9,716 nucleotides of DNA from Pseudomonadota bacterium. Lineage in GTDB: Bacteria; Pseudomonadota; Alphaproteobacteria; Rhizobiales; Rhizobiaceae. The stretch lies in contig JAEWHQ010000319.1 of assembly GCA_023387715.1 (NCBI GenBank), positions 1 through 9,716 on the forward strand, read 5' to 3'. The first letter of the stretch is position 1, and each line of letters starts with the position of its first letter. Of this stretch, positions 6,712-9,716 are shown piece by piece. The position numbers were made by a program, and so were the translations under genes. The notes under the pieces are model-generated. The model made no database searches. It was not told where the DNA came from and saw nothing but the letters and a program-made list of their open reading frames with translations.

Positions 6712-7647
6712 TTATGCTTCTGATGCTTCTTTAACAGGCTCAGCATCTTCTGGTTTGACGCGGCGCGGACGACCCGGACGGCGACGAACTGGTTCTTCAC
6801 CATCAGTTTCAGCTACAGCTTCAACAGGTTTGGCGCGTGGGGTGCGCGGCTTGGCAGGAGCAGCCTTTTTAACCGGCTTTTCTTCTGCTTCCGCAGCAAC
6901 TGCAACAGGCGCGACGACAACTGGTTCTGCTTTTACAGCGACCGGCTGCTCCTGAGCAACTTCAACAGCTTTGACAACCGGCTGTTCTTTTACTTCGGGC
7001 TGCTCTGCATTTTCAGCAAAATGCGTGACTGGCTGCGGTGCATCAGGAGCTACAGGATTGCTGTGCTGTTCAAAACGCGACGGACGGCGCGGACGCTGAA
7101 TGCGGCGCTGATCACGATCTCTGCCATTATTATCACGGCCTTGATTATCGCGGTTCTGGCTGCGCTGTTCATGAGCCCGCTGTTCATGCGAACGTGCATT
7201 GCCGCTATTATCTTCGTCATAAACAACTTCAGCCGGAGTGCCTTCAATGAAAGGCTGCGGGCCGCTACCACTTACGTCCTGCGACGAGGAGCCATTATGG
7301 CCGTTATTGGATGATGTGGCGGCAAAGCTCTGCTCTTCATCATCATTGCCTTCGTCGTCAAAATTTTCATCCCGCTGGAAATGCTGCGGGTTTTGCGCCT
7401 GCGCTTGCAAAATAATGCGGGTATAATGTTCCGCATGTTGCAGGTAATTCTCAGCCATCACGCGATCACCGGAAACCTGAGCATCTCTTGCAAGAGCTGC
7501 ATATTTCTCTGCGATATGCTGTGCATTGCCCCGGATTTTCACATCCGGACCGTTGCTTTCATAATTACGCGTCAGAGGATTGGGACCCTTACGGTTATTG
7601 TTGTTCCCCCGTCCACGCATGCGCCTGTACTGCTGTGCTGGCCTCAT
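6712..7647 (-). CDS. DUF4167 domain protein with disordered basic C-terminus
   Basis: Function unknown. The N-terminus (about 1-85) is the DUF4167 domain of alphaproteobacteria, recognised by the RMRGRG-Asn-run-RKGPNPL start, YESNGPDVKIRG (29-40) and AENYLQHAEHY (65-75). The remaining two thirds look disordered: an acidic stretch (93-106), a Ser/Gly/Asn part, an Arg/Asp/Asn/Gln-rich stretch (152-192, with HEQR twice), Val/Ala/Pro/Glu-rich repeats built on QPV/EPV (216-260), a Lys/Pro part, and RRRPGRPRR (288-296), which resembles an AT-hook. The basic RG/Asn-rich start and the basic tail suggest nucleic-acid binding, an inference only. The start at 7647 (311 residues) matches the usual MRP beginning of the family and has AAGAG eight bases upstream; ATG at 7653, two codons earlier, is the alternative and is too close to that site. 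It stands downstream of prfA-prmC, as in relatives, but with about 310 bases between, so it may have its own promoter. Confidence 0.88.
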   Translation of the reverse strand: MRPAQQYRRMRGRGNNNNRKGPNPLTRNYESNGPDVKIRGNAQHIAEKYAALARDAQVSGDRVMAENYLQHAEHYTRIILQAQAQNPQHFQRDENFDDEGNDDEEQSFAATSSNNGHNGSSSQDVSGSGPQPFIEGTPAEVVYDEDNSGNARSHEQRAHEQRSQNRDNQGRDNNGRDRDQRRIQRPRRPSRFEQHSNPVAPDAPQPVTHFAENAEQPEVKEQPVVKAVEVAQEQPVAVKAEPVVVAPVAVAAEAEEKPVKKAAPAKPRTPRAKPVEAVAETDGEEPVRRRPGRPRRVKPEDAEPVKEASEA

Positions 7648-7964
7648 ACTCATATCTCTTTTCAGATTAAGGGCGCTTAAGACCTGCGCGATCATAAAGA
7701 TCAACGGGTCTCGCAGTTTGAGCTACAGAAGGGAGTGCACCCTAAAATTCCAGTCTGTATAATGCTCTGAATGTGGTACATACCGTTTAAAACTTAACCG
7801 GCCTGTTTCTCAGACCCCGGTTCTCAGACCTTAGGCGGTCTTGCACTTTACGGTGCAGTCAAAAACCAAAATTTCGGACGGTGACCGGAACCTAAACAGG
7901 TTTTCCGGAAATTCCAAGCGTTTTTATTGATTGCCTCTCAATTATCTGCATCATTTCGCAATTT
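7648..7964. other. Long non-coding stretch between prmC and the DUF4167 gene
   Basis: No gene is evident on either strand. It holds a 10-base direct repeat, TTCTCAGACC (7807-7816 and 7821-7830, start-to-start 14); a hairpin TGCAC/GTGCA (7842-7846, 7853-7857); the interrupted inverted repeat at 7885-7908 described separately; and an outer CTGCG/CGCAG pair (7684-7688, 7712-7716) around two GATC words shortly before the DUF4167 start. A TATAAT on the plus strand (7758-7763), overlapping a minus-strand TATACA, has no acceptable -35 in either direction. This could be the untranslated leader and promoter of the DUF4167 gene or hold a small RNA. I recognise no known riboswitch or tRNA here. Confidence 0.5.
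7885..7908 (-). terminator. Possible weak terminator hairpin after prmC
   Basis: CCGGAACCT (7885-7893) pairs with AGG-TT-(TT)-CCGG (7898-7908) across the loop AAAC, with a two-base bulge. On the minus strand it lies 57 bases past the prmC stop. It has no T-run directly after it; the next one (TTTTT, 7865-7861) comes about 20 bases later. It may end the prfA-prmC transcript in part or act only as an RNA-stabilising hairpin. Confidence 0.35.
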
Positions 7965-8837
7965 TTAAGCTTTTTCAAAAAGCAGCGCTCGTTCATGTCC
8001 GCCGAGATCTTTGCTTGTCCGCACTAGCTTGAAATCATGTTGATTGAAAATCACTTCCACGTCAGGCAACTGGCCTGCACCGATTTCAATGGCGATCACA
8101 CCTTCATCATATAAGTGATTTGCAGCATGTTGCGCAAGGGAGCGATAAAAATCTAATCCGTCTTCGCCGCCATCCAAAGCGGCCATCGGATCATATTCAC
8201 GAACTTCGCGTGAAAGTGCGGCAATTTCATGATGCGGAATATAAGGCGGGTTTGATGTAATCACATCAAAGCGTCCGCTCACATTGGCAAACCAATCACT
8301 GTGCAATGCGGTAAAGCGTGAAGACACGCCGGCATTTTCAGCATTAATACGCGCGGTGCTCAAAGCATCCTGCGCTATATCAACAGCCACGCAACGCGCC
8401 TTCGCACATTGATGCAGTAATGTGATAGCGATGATGCCCGTACCGGTGCCCATGTCCAGCACATCCACCACTTGGCTTGCATGCGCTTTCTGTTCCACAA
8501 CCGGCAATACTAATTCGATCAAAGCTTCGGTATCCGGGCGCGGCTCCAGCGTATCCTTCGAGAGCTGGAACTCCAGCCCCCAGAAAGCACGCGCGCCTAT
8601 GATGCGATGTACCGGCTCGCCGCTCAAACGGCGCTCCAAAGCAGCTTGCCAAAGCGCCACTTTTTCCGCATCAACAGCCTGCTCCGGACGGCTGATCATA
8701 TCCATACGCGATGTGGCACTTGCCCATTCGGTTAAAAACCGCGCATCAATGGCCGGATTTTCAATCCCGGCTGCCATAAAAGCATCGCGCATCTGCGCAA
8801 ACATCTGTCCCAGCTGCATTTGATGGACGTTCTTCAT
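7965..8837 (-). CDS. prmC: Peptide chain release factor N5-glutamine methyltransferase PrmC (HemK)
   Basis: Transfers a methyl group from S-adenosylmethionine to the glutamine of the GGQ motif of release factors 1 and 2, which speeds peptide release at stop codons. The 290-residue length is normal for the family. The N-terminal helical substrate-binding domain (about 1-80) is followed by EPRPDTE (98-104), the AdoMet-binding loop DMGTGTG (128-134) with the acidic residue D153, and the diagnostic NPPY (196-199), which holds the glutamine. The start ATG (8837-8835) overlaps the TGA of prfA as ATGA, so translation is probably coupled to that of its own substrate. A second in-frame ATG six codons on is possible but loses the coupling. 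The stop is followed by about 310 non-coding bases. Confidence 0.97.
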   Translation of the reverse strand: MKNVHQMQLGQMFAQMRDAFMAAGIENPAIDARFLTEWASATSRMDMISRPEQAVDAEKVALWQAALERRLSGEPVHRIIGARAFWGLEFQLSKDTLEPRPDTEALIELVLPVVEQKAHASQVVDVLDMGTGTGIIAITLLHQCAKARCVAVDIAQDALSTARINAENAGVSSRFTALHSDWFANVSGRFDVITSNPPYIPHHEIAALSREVREYDPMAALDGGEDGLDFYRSLAQHAANHLYDEGVIAIEIGAGQLPDVEVIFNQHDFKLVRTSKDLGGHERALLFEKA

Positions 8838-9716
8838 TCACCAAGCTCGGTCAGGAGTGCGGTCTGATGATCAGAAATCAGCGCATCCACCAATTCGTCC
8901 AGTTCACCTTCCATCACCCGATCAAGCTTATAAAGCGTCAGGTTGATACGGTGATCGGTAACGCGTCCCTGCGGAAAGTTGTAAGTGCGGATACGTTCAG
9001 AGCGATCCCCTGAACCCACCTGACTGCGGCGTGCTTCGGAGCGTTCGCTCTCAGCCTTTTGACGTTCCATATCATAAAGACGGGCACGCAAAATCTGCAT
9101 CGCACGGGCACGGTTCTGATGCTGCGATTTTTCCGCCTGCACCACCATCAAACCGGTTGGAATATGGGTAATGCGCACGGCAGAGTCCGTGGTGTTAACG
9201 TGCTGACCACCGGCACCCGACGCACGCATTGTATCAATGCGAATGTCTTCATTGCGGATTTCAATATCAATATCTGCCGCTTCAGGCAGCACTGCAACCG
9301 TTGCAGCAGAGGTGTGAATACGCCCGCCCGCTTCAGTTTCCGGCACACGCTGCACGCGATGCGCACCGGATTCAAATTTCAGTTTCGAAAACACGCCCTT
9401 GCCGGAAACAGTCGCGATAATTTCTTTATAGCCACCGGCATCGCCTTCACTGGAACTTACCAGCTCGACACGCCAGCCTTTTTCCGAGGCGTAACGCTCA
9501 TACATGCGAAACAAATCACCGGCAAAAAGTGCCGCTTCCAAACCGCCGGTTCCGGCACGGATTTCCAAAATCGCGTTTTTCTCGTCGGCTGCATCTTTGG
9601 GCAAGAGCAGGATCTGCACTTCCTGCTCCAAAACACTTACGCGCTCCTGAAGGGCTGGCAATTCCTCTGCCGCCAGCGCACGCATATCTGCATCCGTGCT
9701 GGCATCTTCCTTCATC
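8834..9716 (-). CDS. prfA: Peptide chain release factor 1 (RF1), 5' end outside the window
   Basis: Recognises UAA and UAG in the ribosomal A site and triggers hydrolysis of the peptidyl-tRNA. 293 residues are visible against about 360 in the family; lining up the GGQ with the Escherichia coli protein suggests about 64 N-terminal residues lie beyond the right edge, so the Met at 9715 is internal and not the start. Visible parts: the end of the first helical domain (about 1-50 of this fragment), the codon-recognition domain with the P-x-T tripeptide as PET (125-127, in [15 protein letters not shown]), and the catalytic loop GAGGQHVN (167-174), whose Q171 is the PrmC target. The P-x-T instead of SPF marks RF1, not RF2. 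The C-terminus has the usual [14 protein letters not shown] (243-256). The stop TGA overlaps the prmC start. Confidence 0.97.
   Translation of the reverse strand, partial: MKEDASTDADMRALAAEELPALQERVSVLEQEVQILLLPKDAADEKNAILEIRAGTGGLEAALFAGDLFRMYERYASEKGWRVELVSSSEGDAGGYKEIIATVSGKGVFSKLKFESGAHRVQRVPETEAGGRIHTSAATVAVLPEAADIDIEIRNEDIRIDTMRASGAGGQHVNTTDSAVRITHIPTGLMVVQAEKSQHQNRARAMQILRARLYDMERQKAESERSEARRSQVGSGDRSERIRTYNFPQGRVTDHRINLTLYKLDRVMEGELDELVDALISDHQTALLTELGE

Noticed and set aside
7163..7188. 11-base direct repeat CGCTGTTCATG within the DUF4167 gene
   Set aside because: It encodes the repeated HEQR of the low-complexity protein part and needs no other explanation.
7021..7314. Plus-strand 97-codon frame with a strongly hydrophobic, membrane-like stretch, antisense to the DUF4167 gene
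   Set aside because: No ribosome-binding site precedes its ATG. The hydrophobicity is explained by the opposite strand: Asn and Asp codons of the DUF4167 gene read as Ile and Val codons in antisense.
7648..7964. tRNA, tmRNA or known riboswitch in the prmC-DUF4167 gap
   Set aside because: No cloverleaf, CCA-type acceptor end, T-loop signature or familiar riboswitch core was found by eye on either strand.
8422..8823. 133-codon plus-strand frame opposite prmC
   Set aside because: Fully antisense to the conserved prmC domain, without start signals or recognisable motifs.
9713..9715. Met at 9715 as the start of prfA
   Set aside because: The fragment lacks about 64 residues of the normal RF1 N-terminus; the gene continues beyond the window.

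Overview
The window reads as a core chromosomal segment of an alphaproteobacterium of the order Hyphomicrobiales (Rhizobiales), most likely near the Brucellaceae. The grounds are the protein types (a DUF4167 protein, found almost only in this class, directly downstream of prfA-prmC), the order prfA, prmC, DUF4167, clpB, L,D-transpeptidase, M23 peptidase, and the sequence of each protein. By eye the base composition is close to half G+C, lower than in classical Brucella or Rhizobium. No mobile element, CRISPR array, tRNA, rRNA or phage gene was seen, so this is conserved housekeeping territory and not an accessory island.

Layout from left to right: a non-coding upstream region (1-282); a plus-strand gene for a membrane-anchored M23 peptidoglycan endopeptidase (283-2238); a bidirectional intrinsic terminator (2273-2302) in the 70-base convergent gap; a minus-strand secreted L,D-transpeptidase (2309-3688); an intergenic stretch with the clpB terminator (3843-3874); clpB on minus (3914-6514) with a heat-shock-type promoter and a structured leader (6515-6633); a strong terminator (6653-6690); the DUF4167 gene on minus (6712-7647); a roughly 310-base non-coding stretch with hairpins and a direct repeat; prmC on minus (7965-8837), overlapping by ATGA the stop of prfA (8834 to beyond the right edge; its first ~64 codons are outside the window).

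The genes form three functional groups. prfA and prmC are a translationally coupled pair: PrmC methylates the glutamine of the GGQ motif of the release factor encoded just upstream. clpB is a stand-alone heat-shock disaggregase unit, bracketed by terminators and driven by what looks like an RpoH promoter. The two cell-wall enzymes, which converge on a shared terminator, would cut (M23) and make or reshape (L,D-transpeptidase) peptidoglycan cross-links; in polar-growing Hyphomicrobiales such activities serve tip growth and division.

I found no clear new biological system. The observations most worth testing are the clpB leader, whose early segment can pair with the clpB Shine-Dalgarno region and whose stems exclude each other (RNA-thermometer-like), and the long, repeat-bearing non-coding stretch ahead of the DUF4167 gene. 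Two short unlisted reading frames (134-256 and 3790-3951) are reported as weak candidates only.
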